A stretch of 64,000 nt of DNA from positions 124,001-188,000 of the forward strand of contig NZ_QASN01000007.1 of NCBI RefSeq assembly GCF_003052585.1, in the 5' to 3' direction. A program made the translations under genes and the position numbers. The notes below the pieces were generated by a model. It was given only the letters and a program-made list of their open reading frames with translations. It had not been told where the DNA came from and did no database searches. Positions 1-9,696 of this stretch are shown piece by piece (the stretch's first letter is position 1; the number at the start of each line of letters is the position of its first letter). This stretch comes from Pseudomonas mangrovi (GTDB lineage Bacteria; Pseudomonadota; Gammaproteobacteria; Pseudomonadales; Pseudomonadaceae).

Positions 1-682
1 TGGCGGACAACCAGTCTGCGGTCACCTGCGCCGCTTCCTGCAGTTGCAGCTCCTGGGTCAGGCCGCTGCTGCGCAGGGGTTTGAAGTCATGGTCGGCGGT
101 TGTCAGCCAATGCAGCTGGATACTCGGCGACAGTGCATAGCCTGCCACTTCCGCGCGGCCGCCGAAGGGATCGCGTTCACCCTGCACGATCAACGTCGGC
201 GTGGCCAGTTGCGCCAGATGCTCGGTGCGCAGCTTGTCCGGTTTGCCCGGCGGGTGGAATGGATAGCCCAGGCAGACCAGCGCATCGGCGCCCAGCTCGT
301 CGGCCAGCAGGCTGGCCATGCGTCCGCCCATGGACTTGCCGCCGATGGCCAGTGGCCCTGCGACCTGTAGCCGCACTAACGCGTGCACCTGGCGCCAGCT
401 ATCGAGCAGAACCGGCTGCCGATCCGGTGGGCGACGACCGCCGTTGGCCCGCCGCGAGACCATGTAGGGAAACTCGAAACGCACCACCGCCAGGCCCCGT
501 GCGGCCAGCAGCTGAGACATCCGTTCCATGAACGGACTGTCCATGGGCGCGCCGGCGCCGTGGGCGAGGATCAGTGTCGCCCACGCACCGCCTGCAGGCC
601 GCGTCCAGCGCAGCTCCGAGTATCCCTGACCACTCTGTGGGTATTGATCCGGGTCAATACCGGCACTTTGCCCTTTCACCAT
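1..682 (-). CDS. alpha/beta-family hydrolase (KANL3/Tex30-like), 3' end outside window
   Basis: Open on the minus strand from an ATG at 682 to the window edge without a stop, about 227 codons. The translation has the alpha/beta-hydrolase features of the KANL3/Tex30 or dienelactone-hydrolase-like group: LILAHGAGAPMDSPFM near residue 40, the nucleophile elbow GGKSMGGRMAS, and a late DHDFKP that probably carries the catalytic His. The substrate is not predictable. It is divergent from ccoN. The first 13 codons overlap an ANR site (644-657), so either the site lies in coding DNA or translation starts further in; no other good in-frame ATG exists before residue 46. Family sure, start less so. Confidence 0.75.
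   Translation of the reverse strand, partial: MVKGQSAGIDPDQYPQSGQGYSELRWTRPAGGAWATLILAHGAGAPMDSPFMERMSQLLAARGLAVVRFEFPYMVSRRANGGRRPPDRQPVLLDSWRQVHALVRLQVAGPLAIGGKSMGGRMASLLADELGADALVCLGYPFHPPGKPDKLRTEHLAQLATPTLIVQGERDPFGGRAEVAGYALSPSIQLHWLTTADHDFKPLRSSGLTQELQLQEAAQVTADWLSA
644..657 (+). promoter_or_regulatory. ANR/FNR box upstream of first ccoN
   Basis: TTGAT-CCGG-GTCAA matches the ANR/FNR consensus TTGAT-N4-ATCAA in 9 of 10 defined bases. Its centre (650.5) would put a class II start at about 692, with a weak -10-like CATGCT at 680-685, some 53 bases before the ccoN ATG. In P. aeruginosa the upstream one of two tandem cco operons is likewise ANR-controlled. No comparable site was seen before the second operon. 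Confidence 0.85.
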
Positions 683-744
683 GCTTGCGTCGCTTTCCCT
701 AAAACGAAAGAAATCTGCCCGTAACCGTGGATGGAAGCCCATAC

Positions 745-2184
745 ATGAACACAGCAACCAGTACCGCCTACAACTACAGGGTGGTCCGCCAATTCGCCAT
801 CATGACGGTGGTGTGGGGTATCGTCGGCATGCTGGTCGGCGTCCTCATCGCCGCTCAGCTGGCCTGGCCGGATCTCAACATGAACCTCCCCTGGACCAGC
901 TTCGGTCGCCTGCGACCACTGCATACCAATGCGGTGATCTTCGCCTTCGGCGGCTGCGCCCTGTTCGCCTGCTCCTATTACTCGGTGCAGCGTACCTGCC
1001 AGACCACCCTGTTCGCGCCCAAGCTGGCGGCCTTCACCTTCTGGGGTTGGCAGCTGGTGATTCTGCTGGCCGCGATCACCCTGCCACTGGGCATCACCAC
1101 CTCCAAGGAATACGCGGAGCTGGAGTGGCCGATCGACATCCTGATCGCCGTGGTCTGGGTCTCCTACGCCATCGTGTTCTTCGGCACGCTGATCAAGCGT
1201 CGCACCTCGCACATCTACGTCGGCAACTGGTTCTTCGGTGCCTTCATCCTGACCGTGGCGCTGCTGCACATCGTCAACAACCTGGAGCTGCCAGTCCACC
1301 TGACCAAGTCGTACTCGGTGTACTCCGGTGCAACCGATGCGATGGTGCAGTGGTGGTACGGCCACAACGCAGTGGGCTTCTTCCTGACCGCCGGCTTCCT
1401 GGGGATCATGTACTACTTCGTGCCCAAGCAGGCCGGTCGCCCGGTCTACTCCTATCGCCTGTCGATCGTGCACTTCTGGGCGCTGATCGCGGTGTACATC
1501 TGGGCCGGCCCGCACCACCTGCACTACACCGCCCTGCCGGACTGGGCGCAGTCCCTCGGCATGGTGATGTCGCTGATTCTGCTGGCACCGAGCTGGGGCG
1601 GCATGATCAACGGCATGATGACCCTCTCGGGCGCCTGGCATAAGCTGCGCAGCGACCCCATCCTGCGTTTCCTGGTGGTTTCGCTGGCGTTCTACGGCAT
1701 GTCGACCTTCGAAGGTCCGATGATGTCGATCAAGACCGTCAACGCCCTCTCCCACTACACCGACTGGACCATCGGCCACGTCCACGCCGGCGCCCTCGGC
1801 TGGGTTGCCATGGTCTCCATCGGCGCGCTCTACCACCTGATTCCCAAGGTGTTCGGCCGCGACAACATGCACAGCATCGGCCTGATCAACGTGCACTTCT
1901 GGATGTCGACCATCGGCACCGTGCTCTACATCGCCTCGATGTGGGTCAACGGCATTGCCCAGGGCCTGATGTGGCGCGCAGTGAACGAGGACGGCACCCT
2001 GACCTACTCCTTCGCCGAGGCGCTGGACGCCAGCCACCCGGGCTTCGTGGTCCGCGTGCTTGGTGGCTTCATCTTCTTCGCCGGCATGCTGGTCATGGCC
2101 TACAACACCTGGAAAACCGTCGCCGCAGCCAAGCCTGAAGAAGTTGCCGCCTGCGCGAAGTACACGGTTGAAGGAGCCCACTGA
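745..2184 (+). CDS. ccoN: cbb3-type cytochrome c oxidase subunit I, copy 1
   Basis: Catalytic heme-copper subunit of the high-affinity cbb3 terminal oxidase, a polytopic inner-membrane protein of 479 residues. Visible ligands are H60 (heme b), H207, H257 and H258 (CuB), Y251 (the Tyr that cross-links to the CuB His in cbb3 enzymes), and the GHVHAG motif at 344-349 (heme b3 and b). I start at ATG 745 ([12 protein letters not shown]) because GGAA lies 8 bases upstream and it matches the usual CcoN start; a GTG at 727 would add six residues. The stop overlaps ccoO by one base (TGATG). It is controlled by the ANR site at 644-657. Confidence 0.97.
   Translation: MNTATSTAYNYRVVRQFAIMTVVWGIVGMLVGVLIAAQLAWPDLNMNLPWTSFGRLRPLHTNAVIFAFGGCALFACSYYSVQRTCQTTLFAPKLAAFTFWGWQLVILLAAITLPLGITTSKEYAELEWPIDILIAVVWVSYAIVFFGTLIKRRTSHIYVGNWFFGAFILTVALLHIVNNLELPVHLTKSYSVYSGATDAMVQWWYGHNAVGFFLTAGFLGIMYYFVPKQAGRPVYSYRLSIVHFWALIAVYIWAGPHHLHYTALPDWAQSLGMVMSLILLAPSWGGMINGMMTLSGAWHKLRSDPILRFLVVSLAFYGMSTFEGPMMSIKTVNALSHYTDWTIGHVHAGALGWVAMVSIGALYHLIPKVFGRDNMHSIGLINVHFWMSTIGTVLYIASMWVNGIAQGLMWRAVNEDGTLTYSFAEALDASHPGFVVRVLGGFIFFAGMLVMAYNTWKTVAAAKPEEVAACAKYTVEGAH
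1579..1781 (+). repeat. 203-bp tract identical to 5211-5413 (ccoN copy 1)
   Basis: Base-by-base comparison shows this piece of the first ccoN is identical to 5211-5413 in the second, while the flanking sequence differs at many third positions. The tract covers roughly residues 279-346, from LLAPSWGG to the TIGHV before the heme histidines. Identity at synonymous sites points to recent gene conversion between the two copies. Confidence 0.9.
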
Positions 2185-2795
2185 TGAAAAGCCACGAGAT
2201 AGTCGAGAAGAACGTCGGCCTGCTGGCCCTGTTCATGGTCCTGGCGGTGAGCATCGGCGGTCTGACCCAGATCGTCCCGCTGTTCTTCCAGGACGTGGTC
2301 AACGAGCCGGTGCAGGGCATGCGGCCCTATACCGCGATGCAGCTGGAAGGCCGTGACATCTACATTCGCGAAGGCTGCGTCGGCTGCCATTCGCAGATGG
2401 TCCGTCCGTTCCGCGCCGAGACCGAGCGCTACGGCCACTACTCGGTAGCCGGTGAAAGCGTCTGGGATCACCCGTTCCTGTGGGGTTCCAAGCGCACCGG
2501 TCCGGACCTCGCCCGCGTTGGCGGCCGCTACTCCGATGACTGGCACCGCGCGCACTTGTACAACCCGCGCAACCTGGTGCCCGAGTCGAAGATGCCGGCC
2601 TACCCCTGGCTGGTCGAGAACACCCTGGACGGCAAGTACACCGCGAAGAAGCTGTCGGCCATGCGCACCCTGGGCGTGCCCTACACCGACGAGGACATCG
2701 CCGGCGCTCGCGCGGCGGTCGAGGGCAAGACCGAGATGGACGCGCTGGTCGCCTACCTGCAGGTGCTCGGCACCAGCCTGCAGAACAAGAGGTAA
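2184..2795 (+). CDS. ccoO: cbb3 oxidase subunit II (monoheme cytochrome c), copy 1
   Basis: Membrane-anchored monoheme c-type cytochrome of 203 residues that passes electrons from CcoP to CcoN. One N-terminal transmembrane helix (about 12-34) is followed by a periplasmic domain with the heme site C65-V-G-C68-H69. The start overlaps the ccoN stop by one base, so translation is probably coupled. The C-terminal half ([20 protein letters not shown]) is typical of CcoO/FixO. It is nearly identical in length and sequence to the second copy. Confidence 0.97.
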   Translation: MKSHEIVEKNVGLLALFMVLAVSIGGLTQIVPLFFQDVVNEPVQGMRPYTAMQLEGRDIYIREGCVGCHSQMVRPFRAETERYGHYSVAGESVWDHPFLWGSKRTGPDLARVGGRYSDDWHRAHLYNPRNLVPESKMPAYPWLVENTLDGKYTAKKLSAMRTLGVPYTDEDIAGARAAVEGKTEMDALVAYLQVLGTSLQNKR

Positions 2796-2800
2796 GCGCC

Positions 2801-3001
2801 ATGCCCGACGTTCTATTCGACACGGGGACCATTCGCGGCCTCGGTACGCTGCTGATCTTCGTCGCCTTCATCGGCGTCGTGATCTGGGCCTACAGCGCCC
2901 GCCGCAAGCCGTCCTTCGACGAAGCGGCGCTGCTGCCCTTCGCCGACGAACCCCAGATGGGTGGCCACGCCCTGTCCGTATCTAGGAGCACTCAACAATG
3001 A
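2801..3001 (+). CDS. ccoQ: cbb3 oxidase small subunit CcoQ, copy 1
   Basis: A 66-residue single-span membrane protein. The hydrophobic segment [18 protein letters not shown] is followed by basic residues (SARRKPSF) and an acidic tail, the usual CcoQ/FixQ pattern. CcoQ stabilises the cbb3 complex rather than carrying a cofactor. GAGG lies a few bases before the ATG. The 3' end overlaps ccoP by four bases. The C-terminal tail (after about residue 50) differs from copy 2. Confidence 0.93.
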   Translation: MPDVLFDTGTIRGLGTLLIFVAFIGVVIWAYSARRKPSFDEAALLPFADEPQMGGHALSVSRSTQQ

Positions 3002-3996
3002 CCACGTTCTGGAGCTGGTACATCACCGCGCTGACCTTCGGCAGCCTGGTGGCGTTGATCTGGCTGATCTTCGCCACCCGCAAGGGCGAGCCGAAGGGCA
3101 CTACAGAGCAGACCCTCGGCCATTCATTCGATGGCATCGAGGAGTACGACAACCCGCTGCCGAAGTGGTGGTTCCTGCTGTTCATCGGCACCATCATCTT
3201 CGGCGTCGCCTACCTGGCGCTCTACCCGGGACTGGGCAACTGGAAGGGCGTGTTGCCCGGCTACCAGTATCTCGACGGCCAGGAAAAAACCGGCTTCGCC
3301 AGCGAAGCACACCTGCCGGAAGAGAAGCGCAGCGGCGGCTGGACTCAGGTCAAGCAGTGGGAGTTCGAGATGGAGCGTGCCCGCAAGGAGTACGACCCGA
3401 TCTTCGCTCAGTACGCCAAGACCGACATCGCCACCCTGGCCGGCGACGAGCAGGCGATGAAGGTGGGCGCGCGCCTGTTCACCAACTACTGCACCGTCTG
3501 CCATGCCTCCAGCGCCAAGGGTGCGCCGGGCTTCCCCAACCTGACCGACAAGCACTGGCGCTGGGGCGGTGAGCCCGAGCAGATCAAGACCAGCATCCTC
3601 GCCGGACGTACCGGTGTGATGCCGGCCTGGGCCGCGGTGATCCAGGAAGAAGGGGTGAAGAATGTCGCCGCCTACGTCCGCGGTGAACTGGCCGGTCTGC
3701 CGCTGGAAGGCAGTACCGCCGACGTGGCAGCCGGCAAGCAGATCTTCGCCAGCACCTGCGTGGCCTGCCACGGGCCGGACGGCAAGGGTGTCGCCATGAT
3801 GGGTGGCCCCGACCTGACCAAGCCGGCCGGCTGGATCTACGGCGTGGAACTGACCGACCTGCAGCAGACCATCCGCTATGGCCGCAACGGCCGGATGCCG
3901 GCGCAGGAGCAGTACCTGGGCCACGACAAGGTCCATCTGCTGGCGGCCTACGTCTACAGCCTGTCGCACCAGGCCGAAGAAACCGCACAGAAGTAA
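2998..3996 (+). CDS. ccoP: cbb3 oxidase subunit III (diheme cytochrome c), copy 1
   Basis: Diheme c-type cytochrome of 332 residues that receives electrons from soluble cytochromes. Two N-terminal transmembrane helices (about 7-25 and 57-76) precede two heme c domains, C165-T-V-C168-H169 and C254-V-A-C257-H258. Candidate axial methionines are M209 in VMPAW and M300 in GRMPAQ. It overlaps ccoQ by ATGA and is last in the first operon. A hairpin follows at 4011-4034. Confidence 0.97.
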   Translation: MTTFWSWYITALTFGSLVALIWLIFATRKGEPKGTTEQTLGHSFDGIEEYDNPLPKWWFLLFIGTIIFGVAYLALYPGLGNWKGVLPGYQYLDGQEKTGFASEAHLPEEKRSGGWTQVKQWEFEMERARKEYDPIFAQYAKTDIATLAGDEQAMKVGARLFTNYCTVCHASSAKGAPGFPNLTDKHWRWGGEPEQIKTSILAGRTGVMPAWAAVIQEEGVKNVAAYVRGELAGLPLEGSTADVAAGKQIFASTCVACHGPDGKGVAMMGGPDLTKPAGWIYGVELTDLQQTIRYGRNGRMPAQEQYLGHDKVHLLAAYVYSLSHQAEETAQK

Positions 3997-4010
3997 CACC
4001 CGCAATACCC

Positions 4011-4034
4011 GCTGGCGGTGTCCGCGCCGCCAGC
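4011..4034 (+). terminator. stem-loop after first cco operon
   Basis: GCTGGCGG (4011-4018) and CCGCCAGC (4027-4034) form a perfect 8-bp stem with an 8-base loop, 14 bases after the ccoP stop. No T-run follows, so it may be a weak terminator or an mRNA-stabilising 3' structure rather than a classic intrinsic terminator. Confidence 0.45.
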
Positions 4035-4373
4035 ACCCTCCCCGCTCTATCTCCCCCTGACGCCAAGCCGACGAACGCCTGCGGCGCAGTGTCGCACTGC
4101 ACGCCTTTTCCTCCTGCAATGCTCGGTCATATGGCCTAGACTGCGCGACAGTCGCCGCAGCGCAAGAACTCCAAGGCGATGCCTTCCTTAAGGTGGTGCC
4201 GTTCTGCACCCCATTGACCGCAAATGTGGCTCGGCAGAGTGCGCAAGACCTTGTATTTCGGCCGTTTTACGGCCTGCAGGCGGGGCCGGGCGTCGTTGCA
4301 TTGGCAACCTGCTTTCTCCATACTTGCCGCCGTTTTTTGCCTTGTGAATGCCTCTAACCGTGGAACCCCTAAA
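4035..4373. other. intergenic region with presumed promoter of second cco operon
   Basis: Together with the hairpin before it, about 377 bases lie between ccoP and the second ccoN. I find no TTGAT-N4-(A/G)TCAA site here, in contrast to the first operon. A small inverted repeat GGCCG-TTTTA-CGGCC lies at 4260-4274. An open frame from 4224 runs into ccoN but its first 50 codons look non-coding. No convincing sigma-70 promoter was picked out by eye. Confidence 0.5.
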
Positions 4374-5813
4374 ATGAGTACAGCAATCAGTCAGACTGCT
4401 TATAACTACAAGGTGGTCCGCCAGTTCGCCATTATGACGGTGGTCTGGGGGGTCATTGGGATGGCGCTCGGCGTTCTGATCGCCGCGCAGCTGGTGTGGC
4501 CGGACCTGAACCTGAACCTCCCGTGGACCAGCTTTGGTCGCCTGCGGCCACTGCACACCAATGCGGTGATCTTCGCCTTCGGCGGCTGCGCACTGTTCGC
4601 CACGTCCTACTACGTGGTGCAGCGCACCTCCCATACCCGACTGATTTCCGACGGTCTGGCGGCATTCACCTTCTGGGGTTGGCAGGCGGTCATCGTACTG
4701 GCCGTGATCAGCCTGCCGATGGGCTGGACCAGCTCCAAGGAATACGCCGAGCTCGAGTGGCCGATCGACATCCTGATCGCCGTGGTCTGGATCACGTACG
4801 CGATCGTGTTCTTCGGCACCATCGTCAAGCGCAAGACCAAGCACATCTATGTCGGCAACTGGTTCTACGGTGGCTTCATCCTCACCGTGGCCATGCTGCA
4901 CATCGTCAACAACCTGGAAATCCCGGTTACCTGGTTCAAGTCCTACTCGATCTACGCGGGTGCGACCGATGCCATGGTGCAGTGGTGGTACGGCCACAAC
5001 GCGGTGGGCTTCTTCCTCACCGCAGGCTTCCTGGGGATGATGTACTACTTCGTGCCGAAGCAGGCCGAGCGCCCGATCTACAGCTATCGCCTGTCGATCG
5101 TCCACTTCTGGGCGCTGATCAGCGTCTACATCTGGGCCGGCCCGCACCACCTGCACTACACCGCCCTGCCGGACTGGGCCCAGTCCCTCGGCATGGTGAT
5201 GTCGATCATCCTGCTGGCACCGAGCTGGGGCGGCATGATCAACGGCATGATGACCCTCTCGGGCGCCTGGCATAAGCTGCGCAGCGACCCCATCCTGCGT
5301 TTCCTGGTGGTTTCGCTGGCGTTCTACGGCATGTCGACCTTCGAAGGTCCGATGATGTCGATCAAGACCGTCAACGCCCTCTCCCACTACACCGACTGGA
5401 CCATCGGCCACGTACACGCCGGCGCCCTCGGCTGGGTAGCGATGATCTCCATCGGCGCGCTCTACCACATGATCCCGAAGGTCTATGGTCGCGAGCAGAT
5501 GCACAGCATCGGCCTGATCAACACCCACTTCTGGCTGGCCACCATCGGTACCGTGCTCTACATCGCCTCGATGTGGGTCAACGGCATCACCCAGGGCCTG
5601 ATGTGGCGTGCGGTGAACGAGGACGGCACCCTGACCTACTCCTTCGTCGAAGCACTGGAAGCCAGCCACCCCGGTTTCGTGATCCGCGCGCTGGGCGGCG
5701 CCTTCTTCGTCGCCGGCATGCTGCTGATGGCCTACAACACCTGGCGCACCGTGCGCGCCGCCAAACCGGCCGAGTTCGACACCGCCGCCAAGATCGTTGA
5801 GGTAGCGCACTGA
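4374..5813 (+). CDS. ccoN: cbb3-type cytochrome c oxidase subunit I, copy 2
   Basis: Second complete catalytic subunit, also 479 residues. The start [13 protein letters not shown] is one residue longer than copy 1 and the C-terminus one shorter, so its ligands are H61, H208, Y252, H258, H259 and the GHVHAG at 345-350. The ATG at 4374 was chosen over the upstream in-frame ATG at 4224 because CcoN homology begins here. The two proteins differ mainly in the N-terminal third and the C-terminal tail. It overlaps ccoO by one base. The lack of an ANR site suggests oxygen-independent expression. Confidence 0.97.
   Translation: MSTAISQTAYNYKVVRQFAIMTVVWGVIGMALGVLIAAQLVWPDLNLNLPWTSFGRLRPLHTNAVIFAFGGCALFATSYYVVQRTSHTRLISDGLAAFTFWGWQAVIVLAVISLPMGWTSSKEYAELEWPIDILIAVVWITYAIVFFGTIVKRKTKHIYVGNWFYGGFILTVAMLHIVNNLEIPVTWFKSYSIYAGATDAMVQWWYGHNAVGFFLTAGFLGMMYYFVPKQAERPIYSYRLSIVHFWALISVYIWAGPHHLHYTALPDWAQSLGMVMSIILLAPSWGGMINGMMTLSGAWHKLRSDPILRFLVVSLAFYGMSTFEGPMMSIKTVNALSHYTDWTIGHVHAGALGWVAMISIGALYHMIPKVYGREQMHSIGLINTHFWLATIGTVLYIASMWVNGITQGLMWRAVNEDGTLTYSFVEALEASHPGFVIRALGGAFFVAGMLLMAYNTWRTVRAAKPAEFDTAAKIVEVAH
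5211..5413 (+). repeat. 203-bp tract identical to 1579-1781 (ccoN copy 2)
   Basis: Partner of the identical tract in ccoN copy 1. The preceding stretch of about 80 bases also differs at only a handful of positions (for example GCC against GCG at an Ala codon), whereas the first 400 bases of the gene differ much more often. Confidence 0.9.
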
Positions 5814-6424
5814 TGAAACAGCATGAAGTAGTCGAGAAGAACGTCGGCCTGCTGGCTCTGTTCATGATCCTGGCCGTCAGCATCGGCGGCCTGACGCAGA
5901 TCGTCCCGCTGTTCTTCCAGGACGCGGTCAACGTACCGGTTCAGGGAATGCAGCCGCGTACTGCGCTGGAACTCGAAGGTCGCGACATCTACATCCGCGA
6001 GGGCTGCGTCGGCTGCCACTCGCAGATGATCCGCCCGTTCCGTGCCGAGACCGAACGCTACGGCCACTACTCGGTCGCCGGTGAAAGCGTCTGGGACCAC
6101 CCGTTCCTGTGGGGTTCCAAGCGTACCGGTCCGGACCTCGCCCGTGTCGGCGGCCGCTACTCCGATGACTGGCAGCGTGCGCACCTGTACAACCCGCGCA
6201 ACCTGGTCCCCGAATCGAAGATGCCGGCGTACCCCTGGCTGGTCGAGAACAAGCTGGACGGCAAGTACACCGCGAAGAAGCTGGAAGCGCTGCGCGTGCT
6301 GGGCGTGCCTTACACCGACGAAGACATCGCCGGTGCCCAGGAGGCCGTCGCAGGCAAGACCGAGATGGACGCCATCGTCGCCTACCTGCAGTCGCTGGGC
6401 ACTTCAATCACGAACAAACGGTAA
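5813..6424 (+). CDS. ccoO: cbb3 oxidase subunit II (monoheme cytochrome c), copy 2
   Basis: A 203-residue membrane-anchored cytochrome with the heme site CVGCH at 65-69, like copy 1. Differences cluster in the loop after the transmembrane helix ([16 protein letters not shown]) and near the C-terminus. It overlaps the ccoN stop by one base, so coupled translation is likely. It transfers electrons from CcoP to the CcoN active site. Confidence 0.97.
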   Translation: MKQHEVVEKNVGLLALFMILAVSIGGLTQIVPLFFQDAVNVPVQGMQPRTALELEGRDIYIREGCVGCHSQMIRPFRAETERYGHYSVAGESVWDHPFLWGSKRTGPDLARVGGRYSDDWQRAHLYNPRNLVPESKMPAYPWLVENKLDGKYTAKKLEALRVLGVPYTDEDIAGAQEAVAGKTEMDAIVAYLQSLGTSITNKR

Positions 6425-6430
6425 CGCATC

Positions 6431-6619
6431 ATGGATATCGGGCTGATTCGCGGACTTGGCACCCTGCTGGTATTCGTCGCCTTCATCGGCGTCGTCCTGT
6501 GGGCCTACAACAGCAAGCGCAAGAGCAGCTTCGACGAGGCTGCCAACCTGCCCTTCTCCGACGAAGAGCCCGATTCCAGCGTGCGTGACGAGCAAGCTTC
6601 TAGGAGTAAGAACGAATGA
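6431..6619 (+). CDS. ccoQ: cbb3 oxidase small subunit CcoQ, copy 2
   Basis: A 62-residue single-pass membrane protein. [19 protein letters not shown] is nearly the same membrane segment as in copy 1, followed by [19 protein letters not shown]. The tail diverges from copy 1. The last four bases overlap ccoP (ATGA). The role is assembly or stability of the oxidase, by family knowledge. Confidence 0.92.
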   Translation: MDIGLIRGLGTLLVFVAFIGVVLWAYNSKRKSSFDEAANLPFSDEEPDSSVRDEQASRSKNE

Positions 6620-7608
6620 CCCAATTCTGGAGCTGGTACATCACTGCCCTGACCGTCGGCAGCTTGCTGGCGCTCACCTGGCTGATCTTCGCTACCCGCA
6701 AGGGCCAGCGCTCCGACACCACCGACGAAACCGTCGGCCATTCCTTCGACGGCATCGAGGAGTACGACAACCCGCTGCCAAAGTGGTGGTTCATGCTGTT
6801 CGTCGCCACCCTGATCTTCGGTGTCGGCTATCTGGCTCTCTACCCGGGCCTGGGCAACTGGCGCGGCGTACTGCCGGGCTACAGCTACCTGGACACCGAG
6901 AACAAGACCCCCTTCGCTACCGAGGCGCACCTGCCCGAGGAAGAGCGCAAGGGTGGCTGGACCGGCGTACACGAGTGGGAAAAGGAAATGCTCCGCGCTG
7001 ACGCCGAGTACGGCCCGATCTTCCAGAAATACGCGAGCATGCCGCTCGAGGAGGTCGCAGCAGACGAACAGGCGATGAAGATCGGCGCGCGCCTGTTCAC
7101 CAACTACTGCACCGTCTGCCATGCCACCTCGGCCAAGGGCGGCTACGGTTTCCCCAACCTCACCGACAATGACTGGCTGTGGGGCGGCGAGCCGGAAACC
7201 ATCAAGAAGACCATCATGGAAGGTCGCCAGGCCGCGATGCCGGCGCATCAGGACATGCTCAGCGAGGCGGAAATCCGCAACGTGGCCGGTTACGTGCGCA
7301 GCCTCTCCGGGCTGAGTGACGAGGAAACCGATCCGAAGAACCTCGACCTTGCTGCAGGTCAAGAAGTCTTCGGCGCGCGTTGTGCAATCTGTCACGGCAA
7401 TGACGCCAAGGGCAACCAGGGTATGGGCGCGCCCAACCTGGCTGACAAGGTCTGGCTGTACGGGTTCGAGTTTGCACAGATCCAGCAGACCATTCGTTAC
7501 GGTCGCAACGGCAAGATGCCGGCGCAGAAGGACCTGTTGGGCAACGACAAGGTTCACCTGCTCGCAGCCTACGTCTATAGCCTCTCGCAGAAGCCGGCCG
7601 AGGAGTAA
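6616..7608 (+). CDS. ccoP: cbb3 oxidase subunit III (diheme cytochrome c), copy 2
   Basis: A 330-residue diheme subunit. Two N-terminal helices are followed by heme c sites C165-T-V-C168-H169 and C256-A-I-C259-H260. The region between the two heme domains and the second domain are clearly more diverged from copy 1 than the CcoN or CcoO pairs are, so the two oxidases may dock different electron donors. It is last in the second operon. A short hairpin GCGACCC-A-GGGTCGC (7622-7636) follows the stop. Confidence 0.97.
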   Translation: MTQFWSWYITALTVGSLLALTWLIFATRKGQRSDTTDETVGHSFDGIEEYDNPLPKWWFMLFVATLIFGVGYLALYPGLGNWRGVLPGYSYLDTENKTPFATEAHLPEEERKGGWTGVHEWEKEMLRADAEYGPIFQKYASMPLEEVAADEQAMKIGARLFTNYCTVCHATSAKGGYGFPNLTDNDWLWGGEPETIKKTIMEGRQAAMPAHQDMLSEAEIRNVAGYVRSLSGLSDEETDPKNLDLAAGQEVFGARCAICHGNDAKGNQGMGAPNLADKVWLYGFEFAQIQQTIRYGRNGKMPAQKDLLGNDKVHLLAAYVYSLSQKPAEE

Positions 7609-7684
7609 TCCGAGGCTCGCCGCGACCCAGGGTCGCAGTCGGGCGGGACGCATCAGGGCGTACCATAGGCGGCAGGTATAAATA

Positions 7685-7709
7685 CCCCGGACGGTATACA
7701 CGACCGGGG
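7685..7709 (+). promoter_or_regulatory. inverted repeat upstream of ccoG
   Basis: CCCCGG (7685-7690) and CCGGGG (7704-7709) flank an A+T-richer spacer containing GGTATACA; a second GGTATA sits just left of it. It lies 30 bases before the ccoG start and could be an operator, a weak terminator of the oxidase operon, or part of the ccoG promoter. Function not known. Confidence 0.35.
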
Positions 7710-7738
7710 AACCCACACCAAAGCCGTGGTACGCATTG

Positions 7739-9145
7739 ATGAGCAACCAGATTCCCGTTCGTGACGTCACCCCCAAGCAGGTCGAAGCCGTCGACCTCTA
7801 CGCCAAGCGCGAAAAGATCTACACCCGCTCCTTCAAGGGCATCTTCCGCAACCTGCGACTGGGTGGCGGTGCGCTGCTGTTCATCCTCTATTTCGGCACC
7901 GTCTGGCTGAACTGGGGCGACCGCCAGGCCGTCTGGTGGAACCTGCCGGAGCGCAAGTTCTACGTCTTCGGCGCCACCTTCTGGCCGCAGGACTTCATGC
8001 TGCTGTCCTGGCTGCTGATCATCTGCGCCTTCGGCCTGTTCTTCATCACCGTGTTCGCCGGCCGTGTCTGGTGCGGCTACACCTGCCCGCAAAGCGTGTA
8101 TACCTGGGTCTACATGTGGGCCGAGAAGGTCACCGAGGGCGACCGCAACCAGCGCATGAAGCTCGACAAGAGCCCGATGAGCGCACAGAAGTTCCTGCGC
8201 AAGCTGGCCAAGCACAGCATCTGGCTGGGCGTGGCGCTGCTCACCGGGATCACCTTCGTCGGCTACTTCACCCCCATCCGCGAACTGGTGCCCGACCTGC
8301 TGACTCTCGAAGTCGGCGGCTGGGCAGCGTTCTGGATCGGCTTCTTCACCCTGGCCACCTACGGCAACGCCGGCTACCTGCGCGAACAGGTGTGCATCTA
8401 CATGTGCCCCTATGCGCGCTTCCAGAGCGTGATGTTCGACAAGGACACCCTGATCGTCTCCTACGACCCGGGTCGCGGCGAGAAGCGTGGCCCGCGCAAG
8501 AAAGGCGACATGGACTACCGCAAGGAAGGCCTGGGCGACTGCATCGACTGCAAGATGTGCGTGCATGTCTGCCCCACCGGCATCGACATCCGTGACGGCC
8601 TGCAGATCGAGTGCATCGGCTGCGCCGCCTGCGTCGATGCCTGCGACAGCATCATGGACAAGATGGGCTACCCGCGCGGGCTGGTCAGCTACACAACCGA
8701 ACACAATCTTTCCGGGCAGAAGACCCACCTGGTCAGACCTCGCCTGATAGGCTACGCCGTCGCGCTGATCGCCATGATGGGCTTGTTCGGCTACGCGCTG
8801 ATGGAACGCAGCCTGGTCAAGCTCGACGTGATCAAGGACCGGGTGATGTTCCGCTACAACGAAGACGGCCACCTGGAAAACGCCTATACCCTCAAGGTGA
8901 TGAACAAGGCGCAGCAGCCGGTGACCTTCGTCATCGAGGTCGAGGGCATGGACGGCCTGGTCTATCACGGCAAGCGCGAAGTCACGGCGCTGGCCGGGGA
9001 AGTCCTGCCGGTGCAAGTGGACCTGAGCCTCGACCCGAAACTGCTGCAGGCCAGTACCAATACCATCGTCTTCCATGTCCGGGCCAAGGACGACCCGCAA
9101 ATCAGCAACCACACCGATAGCCGCTTCACCGGCCCGGTACGCTAG
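7739..9145 (+). CDS. ccoG: cytochrome oxidase accessory protein CcoG (cupric reductase, RdxA/FixG family)
   Basis: A 468-residue membrane iron-sulfur protein that reduces Cu(II) to Cu(I) for the CuB centre of cbb3 oxidase. The N-terminal half has several transmembrane helices and the cysteine motif WCGYTCP at 111-117. Two [4Fe-4S] motifs follow at C268/C271/C274/C278 and C292/C295/C298/C302. The C-terminal 120 residues form the FixG Ig-like domain. I use ATG 7739; a TTG directly before it (7736) would only add one residue. It is first in the ccoGHIS assembly cluster. Confidence 0.95.
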   Translation: MSNQIPVRDVTPKQVEAVDLYAKREKIYTRSFKGIFRNLRLGGGALLFILYFGTVWLNWGDRQAVWWNLPERKFYVFGATFWPQDFMLLSWLLIICAFGLFFITVFAGRVWCGYTCPQSVYTWVYMWAEKVTEGDRNQRMKLDKSPMSAQKFLRKLAKHSIWLGVALLTGITFVGYFTPIRELVPDLLTLEVGGWAAFWIGFFTLATYGNAGYLREQVCIYMCPYARFQSVMFDKDTLIVSYDPGRGEKRGPRKKGDMDYRKEGLGDCIDCKMCVHVCPTGIDIRDGLQIECIGCAACVDACDSIMDKMGYPRGLVSYTTEHNLSGQKTHLVRPRLIGYAVALIAMMGLFGYALMERSLVKLDVIKDRVMFRYNEDGHLENAYTLKVMNKAQQPVTFVIEVEGMDGLVYHGKREVTALAGEVLPVQVDLSLDPKLLQASTNTIVFHVRAKDDPQISNHTDSRFTGPVR

Positions 9146-9158
9146 GAAAGATAGTCCC

Positions 9159-9659
9159 ATGCAGTCCGAAGAGTTCATTGCGCCCTGGTACAAGCAGTTC
9201 TGGCCCTGGTTCCTGATCGGCATCCTGATGTTCGCCGTGGTCCTGGGCCTGTCGCTGCTGACCATATCGATCAAGACCGCGGACAGCCTGGTGGTGACCA
9301 ACTACTACGATGCCGGCAAGGGCATCAACCAGTCGCTGGAGCGCGAGAACTTCGCCACGCGGCTGAAGATGCAGGCGCAGATCGAACTCGACGGCGAGCG
9401 CGGCCAGGCCCGGCTGCAGCTGTCCGGCGCCAGCGGCCCGCGCCAGCTGGTGCTCAACCTGATCTCGCCGACCCAACCGGAGAAGGACCGCCGCATCGTT
9501 CTGCAACCACTGGGTGGCGGTCTCTACGAGGGACTGCTGCAGGAAGCAGTGGTGGGTCGCCGCTTCGTCGAGTTGCTCGGCGATGAAGGTGGCAATGACT
9601 GGCGCCTGTTCGAGGAAAAGACCCTCGAAGAAGGTAAGCCGATCGACCTGAGCTACTGA
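9159..9659 (+). CDS. ccoH: FixH/CcoH family protein
   Basis: A 166-residue single-pass membrane protein: a short cytoplasmic start ([17 protein letters not shown]), one helix (about 18-41), then a periplasmic domain beginning [22 protein letters not shown]. FixH/CcoH is needed for cbb3 assembly and binds the complex. The frame is open upstream from 9075 inside ccoG, but this ATG fits the family start. It lies between ccoG and ccoI, as usual. Confidence 0.93.
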   Translation: MQSEEFIAPWYKQFWPWFLIGILMFAVVLGLSLLTISIKTADSLVVTNYYDAGKGINQSLERENFATRLKMQAQIELDGERGQARLQLSGASGPRQLVLNLISPTQPEKDRRIVLQPLGGGLYEGLLQEAVVGRRFVELLGDEGGNDWRLFEEKTLEEGKPIDLSY

Positions 9660-9696
9660 GGTCGAAGGCCTTGCGGCCGCGATAGATCGCCCCAGC

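Noticed and set aside
676..2181. 501-codon minus-strand open frame opposite ccoN copy 1 (and a 540-codon one opposite copy 2)
   Set aside because: Shadow frame of a highly conserved gene in G+C-rich DNA; the sequence is rich in Asp, His, Gln and Gly as expected for antisense frames, and has no ribosome site.
4035..4373. TTGACCGCAAATG at about 4214 considered as an ANR site
   Set aside because: Only the left half resembles the consensus; the right half does not match TCAA.
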